A stretch of DNA of 64,000 bases, from NCBI RefSeq assembly GCF_035046485.1, contig NC_085137.1, positions 457,679,004 to 457,743,003 on the forward strand. The letters are read 5' to 3'. Position 1 is the first letter of the stretch, and every line of letters starts with the position of its first letter. The notes beneath the pieces are model-generated. The model was not told the origin of the DNA. It searched no databases and saw nothing but the letters and a program-made list of their open reading frames with translations. The stretch is from Aedes albopictus (lineage: Eukaryota > Arthropoda > Insecta > Diptera > Culicidae). A program made the position numbers and the translations under genes. Positions 22,661-33,289 of this stretch are shown here, piece by piece.

Positions 22661-24158
22661 CGCTGAATTCAGGGAACTTTGACTAACTAGCTCTAATTCT
22701 ACCATGACAGCTTCGAATATAATTTATCATGCATCGTGTCAGTTATCTGCCGAAGCATTACAATATCCTTTTTATAGCATCTGCTTCAAATTTTGGAATT
22801 CAATCAGCAGGTATCTACCAAAAAATACTGGGAATATAATACAATTCCCGGTGAGGAGTTCATAAGAAATCTTGAAAAAAGTTTGTTAGAAAAGTCTGGC
22901 AAATGAGCAGTTTGCTTGCATCCGCCAAAACTTTTATTGCTAAGGGATCTGTAAAAAAATATCGCCAGAAAATCACTCCATGTACTCCGCTCATCGTGAT
23001 CATGACAAAGCCAGAGATATTTATAAAAAAAAGTAAGTCAGAAAGTGAAGGCTTAGAGTAAGGTAAATTTATAGATCTAAGCATGTCATGAGGTATGCTT
23101 TTGCGCTAATATGGGTGCTCCGCGAAACAATTAATTGATGTGAAGTGCTTCGCGTGTCACAAGGCTGAAAACCCCTGCATTATAAGGCATCATGATACAA
23201 ACTGCAAGTTTTAAATTGATACATTGAATATAAAAAAAATACCATTGAAAAAATGTACATAAAATCGAGGGTCCACTAAATCGAGGTATACCTGTACTAA
23301 TATTTATTTCAAGTAAATTTCTTTGAATTTCTGAGATCCTTAACTCCATGGTTTACAAACACATTTCATCTAATATAAAGCTATACTCATCAGACAAATC
23401 GTTCCATCAATTCCCTCCTAAATATGGATAACTACAAAAATAGTGAAAATTATGCAGCTCATCCATCGCCCTTGACCAATCGCATTGGAGAGCGTCTCGC
23501 TACGCCATGTAAACACACAGTATCGTAAAACCTTGATAATAGAGGAAACACCGTTTTAAGACGCTTGAATTGCAGCAATGATGATTATTCATCTCTTTTT
23601 TTTTCTGGCGAGAAAAAAGATAACAAAACGACGATTGAATAGAGAAAAGCAAAATAATAAGCCGTAAATTTACCCGTCCGAACAAAACAAAAAAACCCGA
23701 AATGAGGGCAATCTGCTGCATTTTGTATGCGAATTAAAAACAACAGAAGTGGCGCTCTCAAGCGAATAAATGACCACCACCACCACTGACCAGTATAGTA
23801 GTGAATGGCAACCTGGAGTACATCAACGAATAATGGAATGATATGACGCATGATATCGGTCAATACCCCAGCAATGCAATGCAATGCAATGGGAAGACGA
23901 CGACAATAAATTGGAAACTTTTTTTTTATTGTTTTATCATATCATAATTTGTCCGGAGACCGTTAGGTGGTCGAGTCCGGAAAAATTATTCGGACAATTA
24001 GATCTAATTGTCAAATTGGCATTGTTATAATTGAATCAAATTGCGGTGGGACGTACACGGAGAGAAAATTGAAATGAATTGTTCATATCTAATCTAATCA
24101 ATAAATTTTCATGAAATTCATTTAAGTGTTTTGAAAAGAATTTCTCGATTATACTTAC
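22661..24158. other. intron 3, part near exon 3
   Basis: From about 23480 this looks less repetitive than its surroundings and could hold intronic regulatory sequence. A (CAATG)4 run lies at 23872-23891. The phrase ACACGGAGAGAAA at 24054 resembles the end of the MITE at 7437, but no second end is visible. Confidence 0.35.
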
Positions 24159-24303
24159 ATAGCAGCAGCACGACACTGATGTTGATGAATACCATTTCAT
24201 CCCAGTCCTTGCCAGCCACCAATAGGTAAACGTCCCGTAGAATCAGTGTGCCCAGTTCCACCACAAACACAGCTCCATATGGATAGACCAGCTTGGGACA
24301 TTC
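24159..24303 (-). CDS. four-TM protein gene, coding exon 3
   Basis: The exon follows a CACAATAG acceptor in phase 0 and ends with one base of a split codon before GTAAGT. It encodes 48 residues: a short polar segment with a cysteine (ECPK), a third hydrophobic segment (about YGAVFVVELGTLIL), a short loop with the charged GKDWDE, then the first half of the fourth segment (VFINISVVLLL). Intron 2 between this exon and exon 2 is 8,390 bases. The run of hydrophobic residues continues in frame into exon 4. Confidence 0.85.
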
Positions 24304-24509
24304 CTATTGTGGAAGAGTTTAAAAGCATAAAAATTGTTATTGGTGATGTAATTATTACAGCGAATGGCTTAAAGGTACTGTACTGATCGTTATTGTCTGA
24401 AAAAGAAATGCAATAGCTTGGCGTTATCCCAATTCAAGATGCCAAAAAAGATCTGTTGTGTATATATCTTTCTTTCAATATGGCAACGATATGAGCATTC
24501 TTAGACAAC

Positions 24510-24700
24510 AACATATGGAGACGCATAGTTATTAGTAGTTAAAGGTGAAGAATAGAACCCGAATTTAGTGTTCCCAAAAGACTTTGGCCGAGCTCATTAA
24601 GGCAGTATATTTGAGCAAACATTTCAATAAATTCTATATTACACTTTATATTTCCTCTCTTCAATAAACACCATGCTTGTTTATTCGACATTTGAATTGC
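24510..24700. repeat. dispersed repeat related to 11180-11520
   Basis: It shares GGAGACGCATAGTTATTAGT, CCCGAATTTAGTGTT, AAGACTTTGGCC and TTTATTCGACA with the copy at 11.2 kb. Decayed, non-coding. Confidence 0.5.
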
Positions 24701-24727
24701 TCATTTCTTTGAATGGTAATGGGTAAG

Positions 24728-25070
24728 GTTCGGTGTAGTACTAGATTTGTAGTAATGAGCTGACTTTTAGTATGGTGAGAAGGTCAATTCCCCGTTTCTG
24801 CAATAAAATGGTGCAAATGCGTGGGTATTATGATTTCTTGCCTAATTTGATGCTGTTTGAGCATAACTTTGGATAATTATGATGTTTATGTTGCAAGAAA
24901 TGGAGAGAACAACAACACTGTTGCCCAAAGTTTTGCTCAAACAGCATCAAATTAGACAAGGAATCATAATACCCTCGCTTTTTGCACCATTTCATTGCAG
25001 AATCGGAGAATTGACCTTCTCACCATACTAAAATTCAGCTCATTACTGCAAATCTAGTACTTCACCGATC
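24728..25070. repeat. ~343-bp hairpin with ~147-bp arms
   Basis: Left arm 24728-24874 and right arm 24924-25070 are inverted repeats with scattered mismatches. Shared blocks include TACTAGATTTG, GTAATGAGCTGA, TAGTATGGTGAGAAGGTCAA, ATTATGATT and CTAATTTGATGCTGTTTGAG. It lies inside intron 2 of the minus-strand gene. Either a MITE or a source of intronic hairpin RNA. Confidence 0.75.
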
Positions 25071-25140
25071 TGTCCTATTAAAAATGTCGTATTGCAAAAT
25101 ATGTCGGAAACTTTACTATGATGTGGTATGGGGATTCTCA

Positions 25141-25239
25141 CGGCTTTCGCAGTCGGTGAAAGCAGCGAAAATAAGTTTGCCTCAATTTCCAACGGTTCTT
25201 CCAACTTGTTTTCGCTGCTGTCACCGACTGCGAAAGCCG
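25141..25239. repeat. 99-bp near-perfect hairpin
   Basis: Arms 25141-25179 and 25201-25239 pair with 36 of 39 identities plus one G-U wobble, with a 21-base loop. The flank AAAATATGTCG.AACTTTACTATGATGT also occurs at 26190-26216, so the hairpin may sit in a repeated element. Size and shape resemble a miRNA precursor, but that is only a structural resemblance. Confidence 0.7.
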
Positions 25240-25243
25240 AGCT

Positions 25244-25875
25244 CAAGCCTACAGTCGATAGGATCAATCACATTTGTCTAAATGTCACTGAAGTAGCGAT
25301 CTCAGAAGTGTGATCCTCGTTAGAGACTTCTAAATGCAAAGCAACAGTTCTTCTAAAAATTCCCTCAATCCTGATACCAGCAAGTCGAAATCATTAAAAA
25401 AGATATTTAATGATGCCACTTCGGTAATCAGCATTTCAAGGCTTCGCCACCTCTTCTTGTCAATTCAGTAAATTAAATATATGTGGCTTAGTGAACACAT
25501 TTGTTGCACCACTCTTCCCTTCTATAAAAGTCTATTCGAGTGCTTAAATCTTTTGTCATGTTTGGAATGTACAAATACTTGTTTCATACTTACTAGTTTC
25601 TAGGCTATTGTCTCGCACTTGATTACTTGGTGCCTTATCCTCTTTTGGAGCCACCTTACCCCAAAAATGCATAGGAACATAGAAAATGATTAGAAATAAA
25701 TCAAGATATCCTAAAGCTCGAATATGCTGGAAAAGATTCGCACCCAGGCGCATTTTTAAAGCACTCTTCATTCGCAAAGTTACAAATGGCAAGAGTTAAG
25801 ACAGAGAGGACCAAGCGGCAATATTGACGTGAATCAGATTTTTAAGGCAGAGTTGTAAACTTTAAAGCCGCGTAG
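25244..25875. other. intron 2 sequence without recognised features
   Basis: AT-rich. Nothing beyond isolated short phrases shared with other intronic repeats. Confidence 0.3.
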
Positions 25876-26120
25876 TGCGTCATCAGCATCATTGAAATCT
25901 CGCTCAAAATTTCAAAGTAATAAATCTCAGTCATCAAAGCGCATATTTGTATGAAAATGTATCATCCCATATGCTCACTCGTGTTGAGTGTGGCGATACT
26001 TTGTCTGCTGCGTGACTGCAAAATTACCCGTTTTTTATCACTTCAAAAACGCAAACAATCATTAAAAACAGAAAAGTCAATGATTCCTATGAAAATTCTG
26101 TGATGCACCATGTCACCTTA
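25876..26120. repeat. dispersed repeat, copy 1 of a pair
   Basis: Shares with 28571-28830: GCATCATCAGCATC-type start, AATTTCAAAGT, GTATGAAAA.GTATCATCC, ATGCTCACTCGT, CTGCTGCGTG.CTGCAA, TTTTTTATCACTTCAAAAACGC and CACCTTA end. A piece of the same family lies at 29024-29050. Confidence 0.65.
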
Positions 26121-26388
26121 ATATCACGCTTTTTTATTGGGCATTTGAATTGTACCTGTCTGAAAATTATAGTTGAAAAGGTCCTAATGCAAAATATGTC
26201 GACAACTTTACTATGATGTAGTGATAATCAAAAGACAAAGTAAGTCAAGCATAGCGTTACTCGAATATTTCAGGGGGCTGAAAATGATACTTATCACATC
26301 TTCACTATTTGTGATCGAAAGACTGTTTTTCGATTTTCACGAGACAATTTAACACAAGCAGAGTTTTTTTTTAGAGGTCATATAAATA

Positions 26389-26560
26389 GGGTGACGTTGG
26401 GTATTATCGACAGGTTTGTTCTCTTCGTCATGGTGGGTTTTTGTCGACCAATATGTCTGAAATATGGCCATAACATTCAGCTTACTTGGGTAGGATTTGA
26501 GGCCAACTTTCAGTTCAATCGGTTTAGTTCCCCTACGTTGATACCCTTAATAAACAGCAA
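26389..26560. mobile_element. single-ended relative of the MITE at 4569
   Basis: GGGTATTATCGACAGG followed by TTTGTTCTCTTCGTCATGG and GGGTTTTTG matches one arm of the 4569-4755 element. No matching second arm is visible. Confidence 0.5.
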
Positions 26561-26720
26561 TACTGCGTCAAGGAATGTTTCTGAATCTAGGAGAATTCTG
26601 AGAAGAGCTGTTGCTTTTACATTTAGAAGTGAAAGATGGTGGCTCCAAAGAGGATTGCACTTCTGAGATCGCTACCCAATTAACCTTTAGACTGTGTTTT
26701 CGCATCCATTGAAGACTATT
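26560..26720. repeat. dispersed repeat related to 11770-11960
   Basis: Phrases AATGTTTCTGAATCTAGG, GAAGAGCTGTTGCT, AGATGGTGGCTCCAAAGAGG and CTACCCAATTAAC match the segment at 11.8 kb. The order is conserved but the sequence is diverged. Confidence 0.5.
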
Positions 26721-26974
26721 GTAGTTTTAGACCTATTACAAGCCAATCGCAATGATTACAGAAGATATTTAATAATTCCACTTTGAGAGTCCACAGTTTA
26801 AGTTACATCTTTTTCGCAAAATACTAAAATAACATGTTTGTGGTATTGAATACAAATTGATTGCACCAGTCTTTACCGCCATAATAATCTATTCGAGCGC
26901 TCAACAATACATATACGTTTACTATTGTTATGCTGACTTTTTTACATATGCTTGATCTATATTATTCGCCTTCG

Positions 26975-27085
26975 ACAACGGACTAGCATGCGGACAGCTG
27001 CGGCGGGAATCGAACCCGCGCTCCTCAGCACGATGCGACTGAGAGTTTGGTGAAACTGGCCGCACGACCAAGGAGCCGCACAAAC
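26975..27085 (-). mobile_element. tRNA-like SINE fragment, copy 2
   Basis: On the minus strand GCGGGTTCGATTCCCGC forms a perfect 5-bp T stem around a consensus B box, preceded by a tRNA-like stretch and followed by a tail with GCATGCTAGTCCGTTGTC, as in 7915-8060. The acceptor stem is poor, so this is a tRNA-derived repeat and not a tRNA gene. Confidence 0.55.
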
Positions 27086-27279
27086 TTCTTAACTACGACC
27101 ATCTGTAACTTTTGGATGAAGAGATCTGATCCGCTCCGATTTAGGAAAATCCACAGCTTTCGGACTTAGAAAAAAAACACCAGTTTTTCATGGGTGGTTT
27201 GTTTTAATTCAAAATGTGGGGTACGCGTGCGTCGTAAAGTGTGCTGATTTATGACTTGATAGTGGCAACCCTTAAAGAA

Positions 27280-28560
27280 GTCCTTCTGGGATTCCACAGG
27301 AAATCTCAACATATTTGTTCCAGGTGTTTCTTCTGGAATTCCCAAAGCTCTCGATGAGATTTTTCCGGGGGTTTATTTAGGATTCTTTCAGAAGTTCCCT
27401 CTGTTTTTTTTTCCAGGCGTTTCATCTGAGATTCCTAAAGAGGCTCCGTCTTGGATATTGGAAGCTCTTGCCAGGGCTAATCTAGGAAGTATTCGCGGGT
27501 ATCTTTCCTGGATTTCTCTAGAAAATATTTCCGAGCAGTATTACTCCTTCTAGGTAAAAGTTCCCGGAGGAATCAAGGAAAAAGTTTCGGAAAAAATATC
27601 CAGAAGCATTTCCTGACAGAAGTCCAGAAAAAGTTCTCGGAGGAATTCCCGATAGGATCTCGGAAGACCCGGTGGAATTTCCGCAGGAATTCCGGAAGCA
27701 AATCTTTAAGCAATCCCAGAAGTAGTTCCTGAAATAATTCCGGAAAGAGTTCCTGGAGGGATCCCGGAGCTGATTTTAGAGGAATGCTGAAAGAAGTTCT
27801 CGTCAGGGTTCTTGTAGGATTCCTGGAAGGATCTCAGATAGAATTCCTGAAAGCATCCTTAGAGAAGCTGCAGGAGAAATATCGCATGGATTTCCTGGAA
27901 GAAATCCCTGACGAAATTTTGAAAGGAGTTTCTGAAGGAATCTCATAAAGAAATCCTGAAGCAGTCCCAGAAAGAAATCCGAAAGGAATCTTGGGTTATA
28001 TTGCTAGAATTTCCAGGAATAATTTTCGGAATTCGAACAAAACTTCTAAAGACAATCCAAAAGAAACTATTGGATAAATATCAGATGAAATTCCTGGAGG
28101 ATTGCCGGAACTTATTCAGAAATCCCGGAAGAAATTTCTCGAAGTCCCAGAATGAATCTTTGAAGGAATCCTGGAAGGAGTTTCCGGAGGAATCTCAGAT
28201 GGAACGTTTGAAGAATTTCAAAAGAGATCCCTGAAGAAACTTCTGAAGTAACCTCAAAAAGAACCTCAGATGTAGAGGAATCCTAGAATAAATTAGTACA
28301 AAAACGACATATAAACTTACTGGAAGAATTTCAGAAAAAAATGCTGGGGTAGTCCAAGAAAAAAAACACAGAAGGAATTTCGTAATTATTCGTTGGGAAA
28401 TTTCGGAAGGATTTTTTTTATGAATCTAGGAACTCCTGAAGGAGTTTCACTATGTATCCCTTAAGAAATCCCAGAATGGATCTCTGGAAGAATCCCTGGA
28501 GAATTTCTCGAGGTATCCTGGCATGAGCTCTTGCCGGAATCCCAGATGGAACTTCTTTAA
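27280..28560. repeat. GGAATTCC-type degenerate repeat field
   Basis: Tandem imperfect phrases such as GAGTTCCTGGAGG, AAGAAATCCTGAA and GGAATTCC. It is oriented opposite (AGGAA-rich) to the 12.2-22.6 kb fields. Phantom frames are rich in E, K and N. Confidence 0.55.
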
Positions 28561-28570
28561 GGCTTTTTAC

Positions 28571-28830
28571 GGCATCATCAGCATCGGCAGCCATGTTGGA
28601 TATGTGGCTCGAAATTTCAAAGTGATAATTCTCGGCCACTAAAGCGAATAGTCGTATGAAAAAGTATCATCCTATTTGCTCACTCGTAGTGATTGCGATG
28701 ATACTTTTTCTGCTGCGTGGCTGCAAGATTCACAGTTTTTTATCACTTCAAAAACGCGAGGCAAACAATCATTGGAAAGCAAAAAGTCTATGATTCGTAT
28801 GAGAGCTTGGTGATGCATCATGACACCTTA
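28571..28830. repeat. dispersed repeat, copy 2 of a pair
   Basis: Diverged duplicate of 25876-26120, with the same block order and the same orientation. The two copies lie 2.7 kb apart in intron 2. Confidence 0.65.
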
Positions 28831-29434
28831 AGAATCTCATAAAAAAATCATGGAAACCTCCAAAGGACATTTCGAATGGAATCCTAATTAAACCCCTAAA
28901 AGAATCTCATCAAGCACTCCCTGGGAATCCTAGAAGAAACTACTGCAAAAGTCCTGGAACCAATTTGTGGAAAGGATTTCTTGGAGGTATCCTGTGGATC
29001 CCAGACAGACCTCCTAGAGAGATGCACCATGCCGTCATCAAGTCATGATTCAGTAAACTTTTTCACACTTAAGAAAAGCTGGCATTTTTTTCCGAAAGCA
29101 GGCGATTTTTTTTCGCCGAATCGTAAACAACAAGGCCACGAAACGTCGTGTTAAAAAATATACATATACTTATTACTATGAATAAGGTATGGATGTGATA
29201 AACAACTTCTCAGAAAATAGTACTCTAAAATTTTGCGAAATTCTGGAGGTATTCACGTCAAAAGGACTGTCCTACAAATAGAACGCTTGGCGGCTCCAAA
29301 AGAGGATAAGGCAATTCTGTCAGCGCGACATGCGAGGGTGTCAAACCCATCGATTGAAGAGGCAAAATTATGATCTGATCCAACCCATATGTTACTGATA
29401 CTATTGTAGAAGAGGGGGACACAGTTAATGACAA

Positions 29435-29557
29435 ACTAATTAAATTGAATAATTAATTTAATAATGAATTAATTAATTAATTATTATTTTAATAAATTTA
29501 ATTTAATAATAATTTAATTTAATTTTTAAATTTTAATTAATTAATTAATACTAAAAA
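29435..29557. repeat. (TTAA/TTTAA)n AT-rich low-complexity run
   Basis: Almost pure A and T, with runs of ATTA and TTTAA. A simple-sequence tract. Confidence 0.85.
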
Positions 29558-29579
29558 AATGATTCCACACAAGAATTAT

Positions 29580-31640
29580 TCCAGGACCTACGAATTTCTT
29601 CAGAGATGCTTTAAGCATTTTTTTTTTTTGAAAATCAAAGATCAGAAATTTCTCCAAGGATTTCTTTAGAAAATCTTCCACATATTTCTTCAGAAAGTTT
29701 TACAAAGACTCCTTCAGAAATTTCCCTAAGATTTTTTTAGAAATATCCCTGTAAATTATTTCAAAACTTTCTCATGAAATTTCTCCATAATTTGTTCAAG
29801 TATTCCAAACCCAAAGAAATCTTCAAAAATCAACCCATGGATTTCTTTAGAAATTACCCCAGGAACTTCACCATGTTTTTTAGCAGGAACTCCACCATCG
29901 TCTTTTTTCATAAATTCTTCTAGGGAATCTTAAAAATCTAAAGGAGTTCCTCATAAATTTCTGCATGTATTATTTTAGAAAGACTTTTATGGATTCCTTC
30001 TAAAATTCCACCGTGTATGATTTTGGAAAATTCATTGAAAATTTCTCCAGAGATTCCTTCAACATTTTCAACACGGCATTTCCTGTGCTTAAAGGATAGT
30101 TTCTTCATGGATTTTTAAAGATATTCGGGAACATTTCCTGGGATTTTCTTCGGAAATTCACTTATAAAAAGATCGAGAGTTTGTTTTCTGGGGATCTTCG
30201 CAGATACTTAGCTGTGCATATTCAAGATTTTATTTTTTTAGAAATTTGTGCACAGATTTTTCCAAGAATTCTTTCAGTAAAAACCACCAAGCTTTTTAGT
30301 AAAAGATTTCTCCAGATTTTTTACTATACATTCCTTAGTATTTTCTCAAGGAATCAACCAAGGGTTTTCTGAGAATTTTCCTGGTGCTTCTTCGGATGTT
30401 CCTCCAGAGAGAGATTCGTTCAAAAGTACTTCCTAAGATTTCTACAGAGTTTCTACTAAAGACTTTATCAGAAATTTCCTCAGGATTTCGTTTAGAAATT
30501 CTTGATGGGATTCCTTTTGAAATTTCCTTGAGGAGTTTTTTTATGTATCACGAGACTTTTTCAGAATTTTATGGATAACTTCAGGTATATCAGAAAGGGA
30601 TTTCTTTTAGAATTCTTCCATTGAGTTTTACAGATTATCAAAAAAAATCTTCAAAGGGATTGAAACAATCTTAGTTATAATACATGGAAGAACAAGAGAA
30701 CCATAGACACTGCAGGTATTCATCGGAAAATTCCTTGAAAAATTCCTTGAAAATGCTAAGGAATAGATTGAGATGTAATATCTACCTGCAGGAATTGGTG
30801 AGAGACTTTTTGGGGAATAAATCCTATAAGCAATGCCTGGAGCAATACGTAAAAGAACTGTTGAAGAATTCCCTGGAGGAACTTCCAGAAAATGCCCAAG
30901 AAAATCCTCAAATAATTGGAGTAATACCTTAAGAAACGTTTGGAAAAGTTCACGCTATAATTTCTGAAAATATTCTTAGAAAAATTCTCAATTTCGACAG
31001 GAAAACCCTAGAGAAAACTCTACAGGAATCTCCGAATCTTTGTGGCAAAATTTCTCCTGGAATTGCATCTTTTCAAGAAACGTTTGAAGAAATTCCTGGA
31101 GAAACCGCCGGAAAAATTCGTAGAAGAAACTCTCGAGAAATGTTTAGAAAAGTTACAAATCCCAAAGAAAAACTCCTGAAAAAAATACTATATTTCTGGA
31201 GAAATTCCTTCAGTAATGTATGCAGCAATATTATTGAAGGAATTCAAGCATGAGCTCATGAATCCCTCAAGAAAAGTTCGGAATAAATTTCTGAGGAATC
31301 CCGTGGACCAGTTTTATGATCTTTTGAGAAATTCCCATGGAAAATTCCTGCAAGAGTCTCTGGAGGAATTCCTGGAGAAAGATTTTCAAAGAAATCCATG
31401 GACAGGAATGCATTTTGAAGGGATACTAAGGAGGTATCTTTAGAAGTGTTCTTGCTAAAATCAATTTATGATATCCTACGAGAACTTTATTTCTGTAAAC
31501 TTTCTATTTTTTGTGATAAATTCTCAAAGAATCCCCAAAAAAAATTCTGGCGATGTCCTTGGTTGATTTTCAAGAAATTTTAGGAAGAATTCTTGCAAAA
31601 CTCAAAAAAGGAATATCAGAAAGAATATCTCTTCCGTGAT
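29580..31640. repeat. GGAATTCC-type degenerate repeat field
   Basis: Imperfect phrases such as AGAAATTTCTCCAAGGATTTC in the first half and GGAATTCCTGGAGAAA in the second, so the orientation flips near 30.7 kb. Short frames inside are repeat artefacts. Confidence 0.55.
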
Positions 31641-32693
31641 AGTGACAGAAAAAAAATATTGAATAGTAATGCACGGATGTGTTATTCCAGAATAGTTTTT
31701 AATTGAGCGCAACAATGAAGTTATTTCCTTTGGGCGCTGAAATTTGGAAAGCCTGAGTAAAATGCTCTGATTTTACCATGACAGCACTGAAAATAATGAG
31801 TCTTTCAATTATTTTCTTTTATGAGTTTTCTTATATTTTTCAAGACTACAGTGTATTTAAAAAAAAGGTTCCCTTAAATTTTAGCGTTTTTTTTAAGACG
31901 GTGGAAGATTTTTCAAACTCGTATCTATTAGTTTTATTTTTAAACTGGCAAGATTTCATCTGTGATCTACAGCTCGACAGCTCGAAGCATTTTTTTTTTG
32001 TTTTTTTTAGATTCCTGCTAGATTAAATCTTCGATCGGATGATCCATTATCTACATTGTATTTATTTTTTTTTAATTCTACCTGATATTGATCCGGTAAC
32101 TTCAAACAGTTCTATACTTCTATATTTCTGTTATCATTAAAAATTATGGAACTCCTTAAAAAAATATTTGAAAAATTTCATAGTTCCTGATTTAGTCTTA
32201 GTAGGAAAGATTTTCTTCAGGTAATTTCTAAAGTATTTCAGGTTTCTCCACCTTTTACGAAAATTGCTGGCGGTGCTCTAGTAAGCATTTGATTATCTTA
32301 TAGAATAATTTGAAATTTGAAGAATCTTCTTAAAGTGTGGGAATATATATTGGAGATTCAAAGTCCCCCAAACTCCTAAATGTTGAAAATTTGCTTTTCA
32401 TTCTAAAGTTTCCGTTTTATAGCCAATAATGTATGACATACGAATGCTTAAACTTTTCCATGCGAATTCATCCAAAATTTGGACGAAATCTTTTTTCCAA
32501 AAATTCTATAGCCTTTCTCTATTGTGCACCTTCTGGAAAATCTTTCTAGTTCCGCTTAGTTATGTTCTCTTCGTTTTCTGCTCTCCAACACTTTTAAAAA
32601 TATAATAAAGAGGGTACTCTAATTGTGTTTCAGCGTTTTAACGATCAGTTAAGTACTACCTTTATTATTAGCATAATAAAACAGATCAATTAC
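31641..32693. other. intron 2 sequence near exon 2
   Basis: AT-rich and without a recognisable repeat or exon pattern up to the donor GTAATT at 32693-32688 (minus strand). Confidence 0.35.
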
Positions 32694-32785
32694 CTTAAAC
32701 ACCCCGATTACGAGAACGAGGCTGGCCATAATCCATGCGGCGCCCAAAATCAGCATCGGAATCCCGGAGAAGCGGAAATTGTACC
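32694..32785 (-). CDS. four-TM protein gene, coding exon 2
   Basis: The acceptor CTCACCAG is the first AG after a long pyrimidine-rich tract on the minus strand, the expected pattern for a 3' splice site. The first two bases complete a tryptophan codon begun in exon 1. The exon then encodes 30 residues: the end of the first loop (YNFRFSG) and a second hydrophobic segment (IPMLILGAAWIMASLVLVIGVF), ending AAG before GTAATT in phase 0. Intron 1 (32786-32999) is 214 bases. Confidence 0.85.
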
Positions 32786-32999
32786 CTGGTGAGGTGGTGG
32801 TGATTATGGTGGTAACGAACGCGCGCATCGCAATCATGTCGAAGAAAGCAGCAGACAAGAGAGGGAGAGAAAAAAAAAGCCCGATCTAGTTACTAAACGG
32901 CAAAAAGTTAATCCAATTCCCGATAAATTGTGTAGGATTTATTATGAATTGGATTAACAATTCCGAGCGGCTACCGAGGGGGGCCGCGGTACAACTTAC

Positions 33000-33123
33000 A
33001 CTCCTCTAACGGGTACTGGTAATTGAGTCGAGTGAACAGCACGCTCACTAGGGCAAACAAGATGCTGAGCAGTGCGATGGCGTAGCCATGAAATTTGATG
33101 AAGAACCGTAAGAATCGATCCAT
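33000..33123 (-). CDS. four-TM protein gene, coding exon 1 (start)
   Basis: ATG at 33123-33121 lies in the context CGGAATGG. The exon encodes 41 residues: a basic, aromatic N-terminus (MDRFLRFFIKFHG), a first hydrophobic segment (YAIALLSILFALVSVLF) and a polar loop, ending one base into a codon before GTAAGT. The four exons (124 + 92 + 145 + 131 nt) total 492 bases, exactly 164 codons including the stop, giving 163 residues. Four hydrophobic segments with short loops suggest a small tetraspan protein with both ends in the cytoplasm, perhaps of the insect pasiflora or DUF4728 kind; that assignment is a guess from topology. Phase agreement at all three junctions makes the gene model strong even though the family is not identified. 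Confidence 0.85.
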
Positions 33124-33203
33124 TCCGATGCAGACTTGTGGACGGTGGCTGGTTGCTAGACGAGCGCGGTGAACTTTTTTTTTGCTCGGGCTCCTGCACT
33201 ACT

Positions 33204-33209
33204 AACTGA
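33204..33209 (-). promoter_or_regulatory. possible initiator for the four-exon gene
   Basis: The minus strand reads TCAGTT, matching the arthropod initiator consensus, 84 bases upstream of the ATG in GC-rich, repeat-free sequence. No TATA box about 30 bases upstream and no clear downstream element, so only the initiator supports it. Confidence 0.3.
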
Positions 33210-33289
33210 CGGACGGTGGCCACTTGGCGGCAGACGGTTGAAAGCGCGCGTGGACTTTCTCGCACAATGATTCAGAGCAATTCCACCGA

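Noticed and set aside
32649..32858. 69-residue minus-strand frame starting upstream of exon 2
   Set aside because: Its first part is the pyrimidine tract and acceptor of intron 1; only 32785-32694 is coding in the spliced model.
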